Numbered from the stretch's first letter, positions 26,151 through 36,017 are shown. The stretch is DNA of 64,000 bases from Robertmurraya sp. FSL R5-0851 (GCF_038002965.1 NZ_JBBOOE010000001.1:2709001-2773000); one strand, 5' to 3'. Program-made: numbers and translations. Notes: generated by a model not told the origin, from the letters alone.

Positions 26151-27323
26151 TCATCCATTCAAAATACGGTTTCTCCACATTCCTAAGAATGCTCCAATTA
26201 ACGCAAATCCTAATCCAATTGATATGGCTTTCATCATAATAGGTGTAGATTTATCACTTGGTTTGGTTTCTCCTATGATAGAAGCAGTCTTTGGAGAAGT
26301 TTTGATTTTATATTTTGCTAAAGAGATCGTTTGAATCTTGTTGTTCGAGGAATCATATACGGTTAAGTCTCCCTCTTTTGTTACATCTACTACAGTAGAA
26401 TCAGTAAGAGGCTCTGTTATATATAACGGATCTGTCACAACAAACTTATCCTTCTCATTTTCAAAAGTTGTATTCACAGGAATTGTTGAAGTTTTAAAGT
26501 TAGAAAATCCAAAGCTTAGCAAATTAATTGTATCATTATATATATCACGTTTATACGTTGCCCCTAAACCAATGACTGTTAATCCAAGTTGACCATTAGA
26601 AGCAGTTGTTGCTAACGTTTGCCTTGATTCATTCACAAAACCCGTCTTACCACCTGTAATACCTTCGAATGGAATTTCTCCCTTCAGTAGTAAATGATGT
26701 GTTAGTAAGGTTGTATCCCATGATTGACCATCCCATTCCAAATCTTTTGTTCCGAAAATTTCTTTAAATGTTTCATTCTTTAGTGCGTAATTCGTGATTA
26801 GCCCTAAATCATACGCTGTTGTATAGTGGTTTTCATCAAAAAGTCCATGCGGGTTCGTGAAATGAGTATCCTTAACACCAACCTCATTTCTTAGAAATTC
26901 ATTGATGTGTTTTTCGTATGTGTCCATACTGCCGTCAATATGAAGGGCAATAGCTGCAGCTGCATCATTTCCTGAATTAATAAGCATCCCTTGAATTAAT
27001 TTCTTTAGTGTAACTTCTTCTCCCTCATTTAAATATACTTTTGTTCCCTCAACTTCAATAGCCTCATTATTTACTTTTACTATTTCATCTACTTTTGCAG
27101 ATTGAATTGCGTAAATGGCAGTTGCAATTTTTGTTAAACTAGCAGGATACATACGTTCATGCTCGTTTTTTGAGTAAAGGACCGCATTGGATTGTGAGTC
27201 CATTAATATTACCGAATCGCTTATAATGGACAGCTCGTCCATTTCGTCAGCAAACACTTGATTTGAACTTAATGCAAGGATAGTTAGAAAAATAAAAGAT
27301 AGTTTTTTAAACACTGTATGCAC
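26151..27323 (-). CDS. D-alanyl-D-alanine carboxypeptidase (DacF/PBP5-like)
   Basis: A 390-residue penicillin-binding protein with a signal peptide (about 1-26), an S11 peptidase domain and a C-terminal beta domain ending in a membrane helix (about 360-385). Active-site motifs are SLTK (Ser62-Lys65), SGN (117-119) and KTG (near 221). It trims the terminal D-Ala from peptidoglycan stem peptides. Length and layout match DacF/DacA-like enzymes of Bacillus; DacF acts in the forespore to set cortex cross-linking, but which paralogue this is cannot be decided here. Confidence 0.88.
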   Translation of the reverse strand: MHTVFKKLSFIFLTILALSSNQVFADEMDELSIISDSVILMDSQSNAVLYSKNEHERMYPASLTKIATAIYAIQSAKVDEIVKVNNEAIEVEGTKVYLNEGEEVTLKKLIQGMLINSGNDAAAAIALHIDGSMDTYEKHINEFLRNEVGVKDTHFTNPHGLFDENHYTTAYDLGLITNYALKNETFKEIFGTKDLEWDGQSWDTTLLTHHLLLKGEIPFEGITGGKTGFVNESRQTLATTASNGQLGLTVIGLGATYKRDIYNDTINLLSFGFSNFKTSTIPVNTTFENEKDKFVVTDPLYITEPLTDSTVVDVTKEGDLTVYDSSNNKIQTISLAKYKIKTSPKTASIIGETKPSDKSTPIMMKAISIGLGFALIGAFLGMWRNRILNG

Positions 27324-27549
27324 ACACCTTGTTTGAAATCAGTCTTTTTCGATTGTACCAAAAAATTTAGCATGTAAGCGTATAAATTATGCATTTGTTA
27401 CGAAATTGAAAAACTAGGTAATATTTCGTGCTTTATAACGAAAAACCGATACTTAGGTCGTAAATTTACATTCATAGAAAAAGTATAGACAAGTTTCCAT
27501 TACCTTGATGCATATAAATTAGTAGAAATAAATTTTTTGGAGGGGTACG

Positions 27550-28002
27550 ATGCAGTTTCTAGTAGTCAAAAAACGTTCTCTAATATTTTCACTTCTTTTG
27601 TTAGGTTTGGTTTTCTCCGCCTCCCTTTGGATTTATTTAAACATGGGAAGCGAGGCAGTCGTTCAAACATCAGTAAATGATTCTACGAGAGAAATTCATT
27701 TAGTCACTGGCGAGTTTGAAGCGACTACTAAAGATGGAAAAGAAATTGAAGCCTATCGCTTTGACCCGGGGACCATCTTTCTACAAAAGGGTGAGAAGGT
27801 AAAATTAAAGATTATGGGAATAAACGGTGCTAATCATCCATTTATTATTGAAGGCACAGACATTAGCGGTAAAATTCTTCAAGGAGAAGAAACTGAACTA
27901 GATCTTCAGTTTCAAAAGAAGGGTGTCTATCGATTGGTTTGCTTAACCCACCATGATTCAGATTCAAACGGACCAATGACAGCCTATATCGTTGTAAATT
28001 AA
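27550..28002 (+). CDS. membrane-anchored cupredoxin-domain protein
   Basis: A 150-residue protein with an N-terminal signal anchor (about 10-30) and a C-terminal cupredoxin fold. Candidate type 1 copper ligands are visible in order: His in ANHPFII near 97, Cys and His in VCLTHHD near 131-135, and Met in GPMTAY near 143. It should carry or deliver copper/electrons outside the membrane. The window also has a Sco protein at 23.3 kb. GGAGGGGTACG precedes the ATG. Confidence 0.75.
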   Translation: MQFLVVKKRSLIFSLLLLGLVFSASLWIYLNMGSEAVVQTSVNDSTREIHLVTGEFEATTKDGKEIEAYRFDPGTIFLQKGEKVKLKIMGINGANHPFIIEGTDISGKILQGEETELDLQFQKKGVYRLVCLTHHDSDSNGPMTAYIVVN

Positions 28003-28011
28003 CACTTGTTG

Positions 28012-28043
28012 ACGATTGTGTGTAAAACGCACAGTCGTTTTTT
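28012..28043 (+). terminator. terminator after cupredoxin gene
   Basis: ACGATTGTGTG / CGCACAGTCGT stem (two G-U) followed by TTTTTT. Confidence 0.8.
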
Positions 28044-28259
28044 ATGTTCCACCAAACTGTCAAAATATCTACATAACCTAATTGACCACGAAGAGATTTC
28101 TCACGTTACAATAGTGATATTAAAAATAACTTTTTGTATAACAGATTTTATTTTTCATCAAATCATTATAGTACAGTTTTCTTTTTTTACTATTCCATCA
28201 CATAACAAACCTCTGAAAAACCTAATGTTCATAACATTGTCAAAATGTCACCTAGATTA

Positions 28260-28302
28260 TGTGATGTATTTCACTAATTATCTGTTATACTTCAAGTATG
28301 AT
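28260..28302 (+). promoter_or_regulatory. Fnr-dependent class II promoter of pflBA
   Basis: TGTGA-TGTATT-TCACT at 28260-28275 matches the Fnr consensus at 9 of 10 positions. TATGAT at 28297-28302 is a good -10, predicting a start near 28309, so the box centre lies at -41.5, the classic class II spacing. The rest of the 350-nt gap shows nothing else I can support. Confidence 0.8.
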
Positions 28303-28350
28303 GTATTTGTATCATCTGTTATATAAACATTTACTAAGAGGTGGACTCAA

Positions 28351-30576
28351 ATGGAACAGTGGAAAGGTTTTTCAGAAGGCACTTGGAGTAAAGAAGTAAA
28401 CGTTAGAGACTTTATACTAAGAAACTTTAAAACGTACGAAGGAAATGATTCCTTCCTTGCAGGCCCTACTGAGGCAACAACAAAATTATGGGATCAAGTA
28501 ATGGATTTAACAAAACAAGAAAGAGAAAACGGTGGCGTCCTTGATATGGATACCGAAATCGTATCTACCATTGTTTCTCATGGCGCAGGCTACTTAAATC
28601 AAGATTTAGAAAAAGTAGTGGGTGTCCAAACTGACAAACCGTTCAAACGCTCCCTACAGCCATTTGGCGGAATTCGTATGGCACAACAATCATGTGAATC
28701 TTATGGTTTTGAGTTAAATAAGGATGTTGAAAAAATCTTTACTGACTATCGTAAAACACATAACCAAGGTGTATTCGATGCTTACACCGATGAAATGAAA
28801 ATGGCACGTAAGGTTGGTATCATTACAGGTTTACCGGATGCATACGGACGTGGCCGTATTATCGGTGACTACCGACGTATTGCTTTATATGGTGTAGACT
28901 TCTTAATTCAAGAAAAGAAAAAGGATCTAGCTGGTACTACTTCAGTTATGAAGGAATCTGTTATTCAGCTTCGTGAAGAATTGTCAGAGCAGGTTCGTGC
29001 CCTTAACGAATTAAAAAAATTAGCTGCAAGCTACGGATTTGATATTTCTAGACCAGCTACTACAGCTACAGAAGCTTTCCAATGGCTATACTTTGGATAC
29101 TTGGCAGCAATTAAAGAACAAAACGGAGCTGCAATGAGTCTAGGGCGCGTTTCAACTTTCTTAGATATTTATATTGAAAGAGATTTAGAAAACGGTGTAC
29201 TTACAGAGCAAGAGGCACAAGAATTGGTTGATCACTTCGTTATGAAGCTACGTCTTGTAAAATTTGCTCGTACTCCTGACTATAACGAACTATTTAGTGG
29301 AGACCCAACGTGGGTAACGGAGTCAATCGGTGGTGTAGCAAATGACGGACGTGCATTAGTAACGAAAAACTCTTTCCGTTTCTTGCATACTCTTACTAAT
29401 CTAGGACCGGCACCAGAACCAAACTTAACAGTACTTTGGTCTACTCGCCTTCCTGAAGGCTTCAAAAAGTTCTGTGCGAAAATGTCAATCGAAACAAGTT
29501 CAATTCAATATGAAAATGACGATATTATGCGCCCAGAATGGGGCGATGATTACGGAATTGCATGCTGTGTATCAGCAATGGAAATTGGTAAGCAAATGCA
29601 GTTCTTCGGTGCTCGTGCAAACCTTGCAAAAGCACTGCTATATGCGATCAATGGTGGTAAAGACGAAAAACATAAACTTCAAGTAGCTCCAGAGTTCTCC
29701 CCTATCACTTCTGAAGTACTAGACTATGAAGAAGTAATGGCGAAATTTGATTCTACCATAGATTGGTTAGCTGGTCTTTACATTAATACACTAAACATCA
29801 TCCACTATATGCATGATAAGTATAGCTATGAAAGAATTGAGATGGCTCTTCACGATACAAACATTCTTCGTACTATGGCAACAGGTATTGCTGGACTAAG
29901 TGTTGTTGCTGACTCATTAAGTGCGATAAAATACGCTCAAGTTCGTCCCGTTCGTGACGAAAACGGTATTGCTGTTGACTTTGAAATAGAAGGCGACTTC
30001 CCTAAATACGGAAACAATGATGATCGCGTGGACAGCATCGCTGTTGATTTAGTTGAGCGTTTCATGAAAAAGCTTAAAAAACACGAAACATATAGAAACT
30101 CTATGACTACTATGTCTATTTTAACAATCACTTCTAACGTGGTGTATGGTAAGAAAACAGGTAACACACCTGATGGTCGTCGCGCTGGTGAGCCATTTGC
30201 TCCTGGTGCAAACCCGATGCATGGTCGTGATACAAAAGGAACTCTAGCTTCTCTTGCATCTGTTGCTAAGCTTCCTTATGCTTACTCATTAGACGGTATT
30301 TCAAATACTTTCTCAATTGTACCAAAAGCCTTAGGGAAAGATGACGACAGCCGTGAACTGAATCTTGTAAGTATTCTTGATGGTTATTCAATTAAGCAAG
30401 GACATCACTTAAACGTAAACGTATTTAATCGTGAAACATTGCTTGATGCTATGGAGCACCCAGAAGAATATCCACAATTAACGATTCGTGTATCTGGTTA
30501 CGCAGTTAACTTTATTAAGTTAACAAGAGAACAACAAATGGATGTTATAAACAGAACATTCCATGGTTCACTATAA
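28351..30576 (+). CDS. pflB: formate C-acetyltransferase (pyruvate formate-lyase)
   Basis: A 741-residue glycyl radical enzyme converting pyruvate and CoA to acetyl-CoA and formate under anoxia. The catalytic Cys pair is in GIACCVSAM near residue 404 and the glycyl radical site in RVSGYAVNF near 713. Other family blocks include [20 protein letters not shown]. It is followed by its activase gene and preceded by an Fnr promoter. GAGGTGGACTCAA precedes the ATG. The length is typical (about 740-760). Confidence 0.97.
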   Translation: MEQWKGFSEGTWSKEVNVRDFILRNFKTYEGNDSFLAGPTEATTKLWDQVMDLTKQERENGGVLDMDTEIVSTIVSHGAGYLNQDLEKVVGVQTDKPFKRSLQPFGGIRMAQQSCESYGFELNKDVEKIFTDYRKTHNQGVFDAYTDEMKMARKVGIITGLPDAYGRGRIIGDYRRIALYGVDFLIQEKKKDLAGTTSVMKESVIQLREELSEQVRALNELKKLAASYGFDISRPATTATEAFQWLYFGYLAAIKEQNGAAMSLGRVSTFLDIYIERDLENGVLTEQEAQELVDHFVMKLRLVKFARTPDYNELFSGDPTWVTESIGGVANDGRALVTKNSFRFLHTLTNLGPAPEPNLTVLWSTRLPEGFKKFCAKMSIETSSIQYENDDIMRPEWGDDYGIACCVSAMEIGKQMQFFGARANLAKALLYAINGGKDEKHKLQVAPEFSPITSEVLDYEEVMAKFDSTIDWLAGLYINTLNIIHYMHDKYSYERIEMALHDTNILRTMATGIAGLSVVADSLSAIKYAQVRPVRDENGIAVDFEIEGDFPKYGNNDDRVDSIAVDLVERFMKKLKKHETYRNSMTTMSILTITSNVVYGKKTGNTPDGRRAGEPFAPGANPMHGRDTKGTLASLASVAKLPYAYSLDGISNTFSIVPKALGKDDDSRELNLVSILDGYSIKQGHHLNVNVFNRETLLDAMEHPEEYPQLTIRVSGYAVNFIKLTREQQMDVINRTFHGSL

Positions 30577-30585
30577 AAAAATGAT

Positions 30586-30612
30586 GTAGGGAGATTGCAA
30601 ACATCTCCCTAC
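30586..30612 (+). promoter_or_regulatory. pflB-pflA intercistronic hairpin
   Basis: GTAGGGAGAT and ATCTCCCTAC form a perfect 10-bp stem just after the pflB stop with no T-run. It probably protects the abundant pflB message or reduces expression of the activase. Confidence 0.6.
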
Positions 30613-30638
30613 CTGATAAATGAGAGGAGTTTTTCATC

Positions 30639-31379
30639 ATGAACGGAAACATTCATTCAATCGAAACATTTGGAACAGTAGACGGACCTGGAATTCGCTA
30701 TGTCGTATTTACACAAGGCTGCTTGCTTCGTTGCCAATTTTGTCATAATGCGGATACTTGGGAAATCGGAACTGGAAAACAGATGTCTGTTTCCGAAATC
30801 ATCGATGATTTAAAAACATACTTACCTTTCATCGAGTCATCAGGTGGTGGAATTACTGTTAGCGGTGGTGAACCGCTTCTACAAATTCCATTTTTAATAG
30901 AACTCTTTAAAGAATGTAAAAAGCTAGGGATTCACACAACTATTGATTCTTCGGGCGGTTGTTTCTCACACGCGGAACACTTTCAAGTAAATCTTAAAGA
31001 ATTATTAAAATACACTGACTTAATTCTACTTGATATCAAACATATTGACAGAAAGAAGCATATTTCCTTAACCGGAATGGCAAATGAACATATACTTGAA
31101 TTTGCTCAATTCTTATCCGCTCATCAAGTTGCTGTATGGATACGACATGTTCTTGTACCAACCATTTCAAATGATCTTGACGATCTAAAAAAACTTGGGG
31201 ATTTTATTGGTACACTTTCGAATGTTAAAAAGGTCGAAGTTCTTCCATATCATGAACTTGGAGTATATAAATGGGAAGCTCTTGGGATGGAGTATCCATT
31301 AAAAGGTATTCAACCACCAAGTGATGAAGAAGCCCAAAAGGCTCTTGAACTTTTAACTGCTTCAGTAAAATATGCATAA
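30639..31379 (+). CDS. pflA: pyruvate formate-lyase activating enzyme
   Basis: A 246-residue radical SAM enzyme. The [4Fe-4S] motif is CLLRCQFC (Cys28, 32, 35), followed by SAM-binding segments VSGGEPLLQ near 85 and LLDIKHID near 130. It installs the glycyl radical on PflB. GAGAGGAG precedes the ATG, and the gene is 62 nt after pflB, separated by a stem-loop. Confidence 0.96.
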   Translation: MNGNIHSIETFGTVDGPGIRYVVFTQGCLLRCQFCHNADTWEIGTGKQMSVSEIIDDLKTYLPFIESSGGGITVSGGEPLLQIPFLIELFKECKKLGIHTTIDSSGGCFSHAEHFQVNLKELLKYTDLILLDIKHIDRKKHISLTGMANEHILEFAQFLSAHQVAVWIRHVLVPTISNDLDDLKKLGDFIGTLSNVKKVEVLPYHELGVYKWEALGMEYPLKGIQPPSDEEAQKALELLTASVKYA

Positions 31380-31386
31380 TAAAAAT

Positions 31387-31416
31387 GGGGAGCAATTAGA
31401 TTTGCTCCCCGTTTGT
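31387..31416 (+). terminator. terminator, pflA / nadE
   Basis: GGGGAGCAA / TTGCTCCCC stem followed by GTTTGTTTAT, between convergent genes. Confidence 0.75.
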
Positions 31417-32241
31417 TTATTTCCACCAATCATCAAACATCGTTGTTGGCGGGCGACGTTTATGTTCTGTTATGAGAAATCTCTGTTCAATTTTTTCTGC
31501 TACCTCATTCGCCACTTCTTTTCCTTCAAGAAAATCATCTAGTTCTTCATATGTAATTCCTAGTTCCATTTCATCTGCTTGACCTGGCTTTTGATCTAAT
31601 AAATCAGCTGTTGGGACTTTTAAATAAAGACGTTCACTTGCACCGAGTTCTTTTAGTAGCTCGCGTCCTTGTCTCTTTGAGAGTCCAGATAGTGGCAGCA
31701 AATCTGCTCCCCCATCACCATATTTTGTAAAGAATCCTGTAACAGCTTCAGCTGCGTGGTCAGTTCCAACAACCAGTAAGCCTTCCTGCCCTCCGATTGC
31801 ATATTGGGCAATCATTCGCATTCTCGCTTTTACGTTCCCCTTATGATAATCACGTAACGGTTCTCCTGCTGTTTTTTGATCATATTCAAACTTTACTGCA
31901 TCTACTGCTTCCTTAATATTAAAAACGAATTCCTCATCCGGCTGTATAAACTTAAGGGAGCTTTGAGCATCATCTTCATCTTGCTGAATACCGTATGGTA
32001 AACGGACAGCAATAAACTTACATTCATAGCCTTCTTGCCTTAATTCTTCCACCGCTAATTGAGATAGCCTACCAGCTAGCGTGCTGTCTTGTCCCCCACT
32101 AATCCCTAATACTAAACCTTTTGCGGTTGTTTTCTTCACGTATGCCTTTAAAAAAGCAATGCGTTCGTTCACCTCTTGGCGAGCGTCAATAGAAGGCTTC
32201 ACATGTAACTCATTTATTATAAGACTTTGAATATTTCTCAA
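31417..32241 (-). CDS. nadE: ammonia-dependent NAD+ synthetase
   Basis: A 274-residue enzyme of the adenine nucleotide alpha hydrolase fold. The PP-loop is [13 protein letters not shown] near residue 44, with [20 protein letters not shown] near 158 and [10 protein letters not shown] near 188. It amidates deamido-NAD with NH3; the length and lack of an N-terminal nitrilase domain show that it is the ammonia-using form. It lies 12 nt after pncB, so the two form a nicotinate-salvage operon. Confidence 0.96.
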   Translation of the reverse strand: MRNIQSLIINELHVKPSIDARQEVNERIAFLKAYVKKTTAKGLVLGISGGQDSTLAGRLSQLAVEELRQEGYECKFIAVRLPYGIQQDEDDAQSSLKFIQPDEEFVFNIKEAVDAVKFEYDQKTAGEPLRDYHKGNVKARMRMIAQYAIGGQEGLLVVGTDHAAEAVTGFFTKYGDGGADLLPLSGLSKRQGRELLKELGASERLYLKVPTADLLDQKPGQADEMELGITYEELDDFLEGKEVANEVAEKIEQRFLITEHKRRPPTTMFDDWWK

Positions 32242-32253
32242 CTCTTCTCCTCC

Positions 32254-33723
32254 TTATCTTATATTTTGAGATTTAATATTCGCCTTAACCTCTGCTATAT
32301 TTCTCATTTTGTTATCCCAACATTTTTGACTCAAGTCCACTGGGTATTCCTCTGGGTTTAGCGCTCTTGTATACTCCTCCCAAAGCAGTTTGAGATTTTC
32401 TTTTGCATAATTTTGCATTTCAACCAAACTTGGTACCTCATATACTTGCTCTCCGTTAATAAAGATATCCTCGTGAAGGTCCTTTGCTGTGAAATTCGTA
32501 ATGAATTTACTAATATAGGTGTGAACGGGATGAAACATTTTAATTCTAGACTCTGCTTCCGGATGTTCCTCATCCATCGTAATATAATCGCCTTCAGATT
32601 TATGGTTTTCATTATTAATAATCCGGTATACCCTCTTTAGACCAGGGGTAGATACCTTTTCAGGATTACCACTAATTTTAATTGTATCAACAAGCTCTCC
32701 ATTCTCACCCTCAATGGCCACGAGCTTATAAACAGCACCTAATGCGGCTTGGTCATATGCAGTGATTAACTTTGTACCTACTCCCCACGTATCAATCATA
32801 GCTCCCTGAGCTTTTAAGTTAATGATGGTGTACTCATCAAGATCGTTTGAGGCAATAATTTTTGTCTCCGAGAAACCAGCATTATCAAGCATTTCACGAG
32901 CTTTTTTTGAGAGATACGCAAGGTCTCCACTATCGAGACGAATACCAAGAAAATTAATTTTATCACCAAGTTCCTTAGCAACCTTTATCGCATTTGGTAC
33001 ACCTGATCGTAGTGTGTCGTATGTATCTACTAAAAACACACAGTCCTTATGTCTACGAGCGTATTTATGAAAAGCAATATACTCATCTTTATATGCTTGG
33101 ACCAAAGAGTGAGCATGGGTGCCAGCTACTGGTATGCCAAACATCTTTCCTGCACGAACATTAGAGGTAGCCTGGAAACCTCCAATATAAGCTGCTCTTG
33201 TACCCCAAATAGCCGCATCCATTTCTTGAGCCCTTCTAGTACCAAACTCCATTCCCACTCCATCACCGATCACTTGTTTAATCCTCGACGCCTTCGTTGC
33301 AATTAACGTTTGATAATTTATAATATTAAGAAGTGCCGTTTCAATTAGCTGAGCCTCTGCTAATGGAGCTTCCACTCTTAATAACGGCTCATTTCCAAAA
33401 GCAATTTCCCCTTCGACCATGGAACGAATATTCCCTGTAAAGGTTAACGTTTTTAAATAATCAAGAAAGTCTTCCTTATAATGAGCAACTTCTCTTAAAT
33501 ATTCAATATCGCTATCTGAAAAACGAAATCCTCTTATGTAATCAATGACTTTTTCTAAGCCTGCAAAAATAGCATAGCCATTTCCAAAAGGCAAATTTCT
33601 AAAATATAAGTCAAATACTGCTTTCTTGTTGTGTATCCCATCCTCCCAATAAGTTTCTGCCATATTGATTTGGTACAAATCCGTATGTAAGGTCAAGCTA
33701 TCGTCTGGATAGTCACGTTTCAT
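32254..33723 (-). CDS. pncB: nicotinate phosphoribosyltransferase
   Basis: A 489-residue enzyme converting nicotinate and PRPP to nicotinate mononucleotide. Features are the N-terminal LHTDLYQINMAETYW, EFGTRRAQEMDAAIWG near 155, and the HAHSLVQAY segment near 204; VDTYDTLRSG near 232 and IRLDSGDL near 263 are in the phosphoribosyl-binding half. The length is typical for Firmicute PncB. It forms an operon with nadE, giving the Preiss-Handler steps around NadD. Confidence 0.95.
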   Translation of the reverse strand: MKRDYPDDSLTLHTDLYQINMAETYWEDGIHNKKAVFDLYFRNLPFGNGYAIFAGLEKVIDYIRGFRFSDSDIEYLREVAHYKEDFLDYLKTLTFTGNIRSMVEGEIAFGNEPLLRVEAPLAEAQLIETALLNIINYQTLIATKASRIKQVIGDGVGMEFGTRRAQEMDAAIWGTRAAYIGGFQATSNVRAGKMFGIPVAGTHAHSLVQAYKDEYIAFHKYARRHKDCVFLVDTYDTLRSGVPNAIKVAKELGDKINFLGIRLDSGDLAYLSKKAREMLDNAGFSETKIIASNDLDEYTIINLKAQGAMIDTWGVGTKLITAYDQAALGAVYKLVAIEGENGELVDTIKISGNPEKVSTPGLKRVYRIINNENHKSEGDYITMDEEHPEAESRIKMFHPVHTYISKFITNFTAKDLHEDIFINGEQVYEVPSLVEMQNYAKENLKLLWEEYTRALNPEEYPVDLSQKCWDNKMRNIAEVKANIKSQNIR

Positions 33724-33901
33724 TACTAAATTCTCCTTAACTTCAAAAATGCATTTTAACTTATCATAGCGAAACTACCTTTAAATGTCACGATTTTAGG
33801 TAAATTGTCAAAATAAATCCTTATTATCTTCGAATTTGCGTATGAGTTTATGATTTACTATACTTATAAGGAGAACATTCAAAAGAAGTGAGGTGATTTC
33901 G

Positions 33902-34192
33902 ATGGATGAGATTCTCTTTGACTTAACAAATTTTTCAACACTTTATACCATTTATGCATCTGTCGTGATCAGCTTAATCCTTCGATTGATTTGGATCTGG
34001 AATATAGAGTATCACTTTCTTGACACTGTCTGTTCCTCGACAGATCTTAGCTCGGAGAAGAATCAAATTTTCTATAATCGGGCAAATGTTCACCATCAAC
34101 ACCCTGCTCTCGTCTGGATATGTCGGTACATTAGACGAAAAGTAGCAGGCAGTGATGATACAGATAGTTTCTTTCCTCCTTCATCCAGATAA
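33902..34192 (+). CDS. small protein with one membrane helix, unknown function
   Basis: A 96-residue protein; residues about 14-33 (YTIYASVVISLILRLIWIW) form one likely membrane helix, and the rest is hydrophilic and Ser/Asp-rich (DDTDSFFPPSSR tail). The ATG at 33902 follows GAGGTGATTTCG. It lies 26 nt before the YidC paralogue and is probably co-transcribed; a TATACT near 33858 could be the -10. Not recognised. It may be an accessory of the insertase, which is inference from position only. Confidence 0.55.
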   Translation: MDEILFDLTNFSTLYTIYASVVISLILRLIWIWNIEYHFLDTVCSSTDLSSEKNQIFYNRANVHHQHPALVWICRYIRRKVAGSDDTDSFFPPSSR

Positions 34193-34218
34193 AACAAAGA
34201 GATATGGAGGAAAGATAC

Positions 34219-34917
34219 ATGAGTGAATTTTTTCAAACAGTATTTGTAAACACCTTTTCAACCGCCATTCATGCCATTGCAATGATTTTTAACGGCAGCT
34301 TCGGTTTATCCATTATATTTCTTACATTAATTGTCCGACTTCTACTTATGCCACTTATGCTTAAGCAGTACAAAAGTCAGCAGCAGATGAAAGAGAAAAT
34401 GGAGGCACTCAAGCCTGAATTAGATACGATCCAAGCAAAAATAAAGAATACAAAAGATAGCAAAGAGCAACAAAAGCTGCAGCAAGAAATGATGGGTTTA
34501 TACCAAAAACACGGAGTAAATCCGTTAGCGATGGGTTGTCTACCCATGCTCATTCAAATGCCAATTTTGATGGGGTTCTACTACGCGATTCGGGGTTCTC
34601 ATGAAATTGCCACCCACTCATTTTTATGGTTCAACTTAGGTGAGTCGGATATTTGGATTACTGCAATTGCTGGTATTGTATACTATCTACAATTCAAAGT
34701 GTCTATGTCTAACATAAGTGGAGATCAACAAAAACAAATGAAGTTCATGGGTCTCCTTTCTCCAATTATGATTGTCATGTTCTCACTTAATGCACCTGCT
34801 GCTTTACCGCTCTATTGGGCAGTTGGGGGGACTTTCCTTATTATTCAAACACTAATAGGAAAAAAATTATATCAAACACCTGCACCATCACTTACAGCTA
34901 ACACAGAAAAAGCATAG
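34219..34917 (+). CDS. YidC/Oxa1/Alb3 family membrane insertase, short paralogue
   Basis: A 232-residue membrane protein. The family core is present: IIFLTLIVRLLLMPLMLKQY near residue 29-48, with the conserved Arg in the groove, then a charged coiled hairpin (about 48-95), NPLAMGCLPMLIQMPILMGFY near 102-121, and later helices (about 145-165, 178-205). It lacks the lipobox signal of SpoIIIJ and YqjG, so it is a third, non-lipoprotein type paralogue. ATG 34219 follows TGGAGGAAAGATAC. Confidence 0.88.
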   Translation: MSEFFQTVFVNTFSTAIHAIAMIFNGSFGLSIIFLTLIVRLLLMPLMLKQYKSQQQMKEKMEALKPELDTIQAKIKNTKDSKEQQKLQQEMMGLYQKHGVNPLAMGCLPMLIQMPILMGFYYAIRGSHEIATHSFLWFNLGESDIWITAIAGIVYYLQFKVSMSNISGDQQKQMKFMGLLSPIMIVMFSLNAPAALPLYWAVGGTFLIIQTLIGKKLYQTPAPSLTANTEKA

Positions 34918-34920
34918 CTA

Positions 34921-34953
34921 AAAGGTCTGCTCTAATTAGAGCAGACCTTTTTT
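34921..34953. terminator. bidirectional terminator, yidC paralogue / crcB
   Basis: A perfect 30-nt palindrome (arm AAAGGTCTGCTCT, loop AATT) with T-run, between convergent genes. Confidence 0.85.
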
Positions 34954-35299
34954 ATGCGAGCATAAATCCAATTGAAGCTAGGACCATCCCTAAACCGTAG
35001 CTCAATATCAAATATACGACGAATGCTTTATGTTCTTTTGATTGCCAAAGCTGTACCAGTTCAAGTTTGAATGTAGAAAATGTAGTAAAAGCACCCATAA
35101 ATCCAACCCCTAAAAAGGAGTATACGTCTCCTCTTATCCCTTTACCTACCAACAAACCTAAAAGTAATGAACCTATTGCATTTATAAACAGCGTGCCGAT
35201 AGGTATGGAAACGTTTATGTACTTTTTCGCAAGTAAACCAATTATATATCTAGCATTTGCTCCTATAAACCCACCTACAGCAATTAGAATGTAATTCAT
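34952..35299 (-). CDS. crcB: fluoride exporter CrcB/Fluc, subunit 2
   Basis: A 115-residue, four-helix Fluc protein: GGFIGANARYIIG near residue 9, GTLFINAIGSLLLG near 36, and GFMGAFTTFSTFKLE near 67, which carries the Phe-Thr-Phe-Ser track used for F- passage. Firmicute Flucs often work as pairs encoded side by side, as here: the ATG overlaps the stop of the other crcB by 4 nt. They pass fluoride out passively and protect enolase and pyrophosphatase. Confidence 0.93.
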   Translation of the reverse strand: MNYILIAVGGFIGANARYIIGLLAKKYINVSIPIGTLFINAIGSLLLGLLVGKGIRGDVYSFLGVGFMGAFTTFSTFKLELVQLWQSKEHKAFVVYLILSYGLGMVLASIGFMLA

Positions 35300-35691
35300 T
35301 GAACAACCACCCTTCTCTGCCCGACTCGGAAGCCGCCGAATGCACAGACCAGGCCACCTATCATACTAATAAATACATAACATATGGCTAGTAGATATTG
35401 TCCCTCCTGTAAAAGCGAGCTAAGCTCTACACTTAAGGTAGAGAAAGTCGTAAAAGAACCAATTAACCCCGTCCCAATAGCAGCTGCTAAATCTTCAGGG
35501 AGTTTCTTTGATAGCAGCAGTCTTGAAGTAAACCAGCCAAGTGCAAATGCTCCTAACAAATTGGCAAGCAGTGTTCCTAAAAATGGTAACCAGCCGCCAT
35601 TGATGGCTAGCATATTGTAGTAAATACTATATCTCAACACACTTCCAATGGAGCCACCAAGCCCTATGAATAATAACCTCATAACATCCAC
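35296..35691 (-). CDS. crcB: fluoride exporter CrcB/Fluc, subunit 1
   Basis: A 131-residue, four-helix Fluc protein: GLGGSIGSVLRYSIY near residue 9, GTLLANLLGAFALGW near 39, GTGLIGSFTTFSTLSVEL near 72. It precedes its partner with a 4-nt overlap, so the two are translationally coupled and probably make a heterodimer. I looked for a fluoride riboswitch upstream and see none; only about 30 nt separate it from the previous gene's terminator. Confidence 0.93.
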   Translation of the reverse strand: MDVMRLLFIGLGGSIGSVLRYSIYYNMLAINGGWLPFLGTLLANLLGAFALGWFTSRLLLSKKLPEDLAAAIGTGLIGSFTTFSTLSVELSSLLQEGQYLLAICYVFISMIGGLVCAFGGFRVGQRRVVVQ

Positions 35692-35722
35692 CCTATTATT
35701 TAAAAAATGACAAATAAAAGAA

Positions 35723-35752
35723 AATACTGTTAGCTACCATGCTAACAGTATT
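35723..35752 (-). terminator. terminator after DUF6501-like gene
   Basis: AATACTGTTAGC and GCTAACAGTATT form a perfect 12-bp stem; the minus strand continues TTTTCTTTT. Confidence 0.8.
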
Positions 35753-35765
35753 ATGTAGTCCGATG

Positions 35766-35969
35766 TTAAGCTTCTTTGAAATAATCTTTGTAATAGCCGC
35801 CAACTTTCCCACTATTATCTATTATAAAGTAAAATTCTTCTGTTTCATTTTTTACTTCGTACACGTTTCCTGTTGTTAATTTATTGTCGACGATATATTT
35901 TTCAGCTTTTGTGTGAACACAAGTTACCTTTTTTATTGTTTCTGACTCAGACCATTTTAGATGAATCAC
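35766..35969 (-). CDS. DUF6501-like small protein
   Basis: A 67-residue beta-rich protein starting MIHLKWSESETIKKVTCVHT and ending GKVGGYYKDYF, which resembles the DUF6501 family as I remember it. I start it at GTG 35969, since AAGGAG lies 8 nt upstream; the GTG at 35978 is too close to that site. No function is known. It is followed by a terminator and then the crcB pair. Confidence 0.55.
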   Translation of the reverse strand: MIHLKWSESETIKKVTCVHTKAEKYIVDNKLTTGNVYEVKNETEEFYFIIDNSGKVGGYYKDYFKEA

Positions 35970-36017
35970 TACAGTCACTCCTTTTACATTATCTATCTTA
36001 TTATAGAAAGTAAGTAA

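Noticed and set aside
27366..27380. cre-like sequence upstream of the DacF-like gene
   Set aside because: Only a partial match (TGTAAGCGT then AT-rich) that fails the 3' half of the consensus.
28006..28326. 106-codon plus-strand frame before pflB
   Set aside because: It crosses the cupredoxin terminator and the Fnr promoter, has no ribosome site, and its composition looks like translated AT-rich intergenic DNA.
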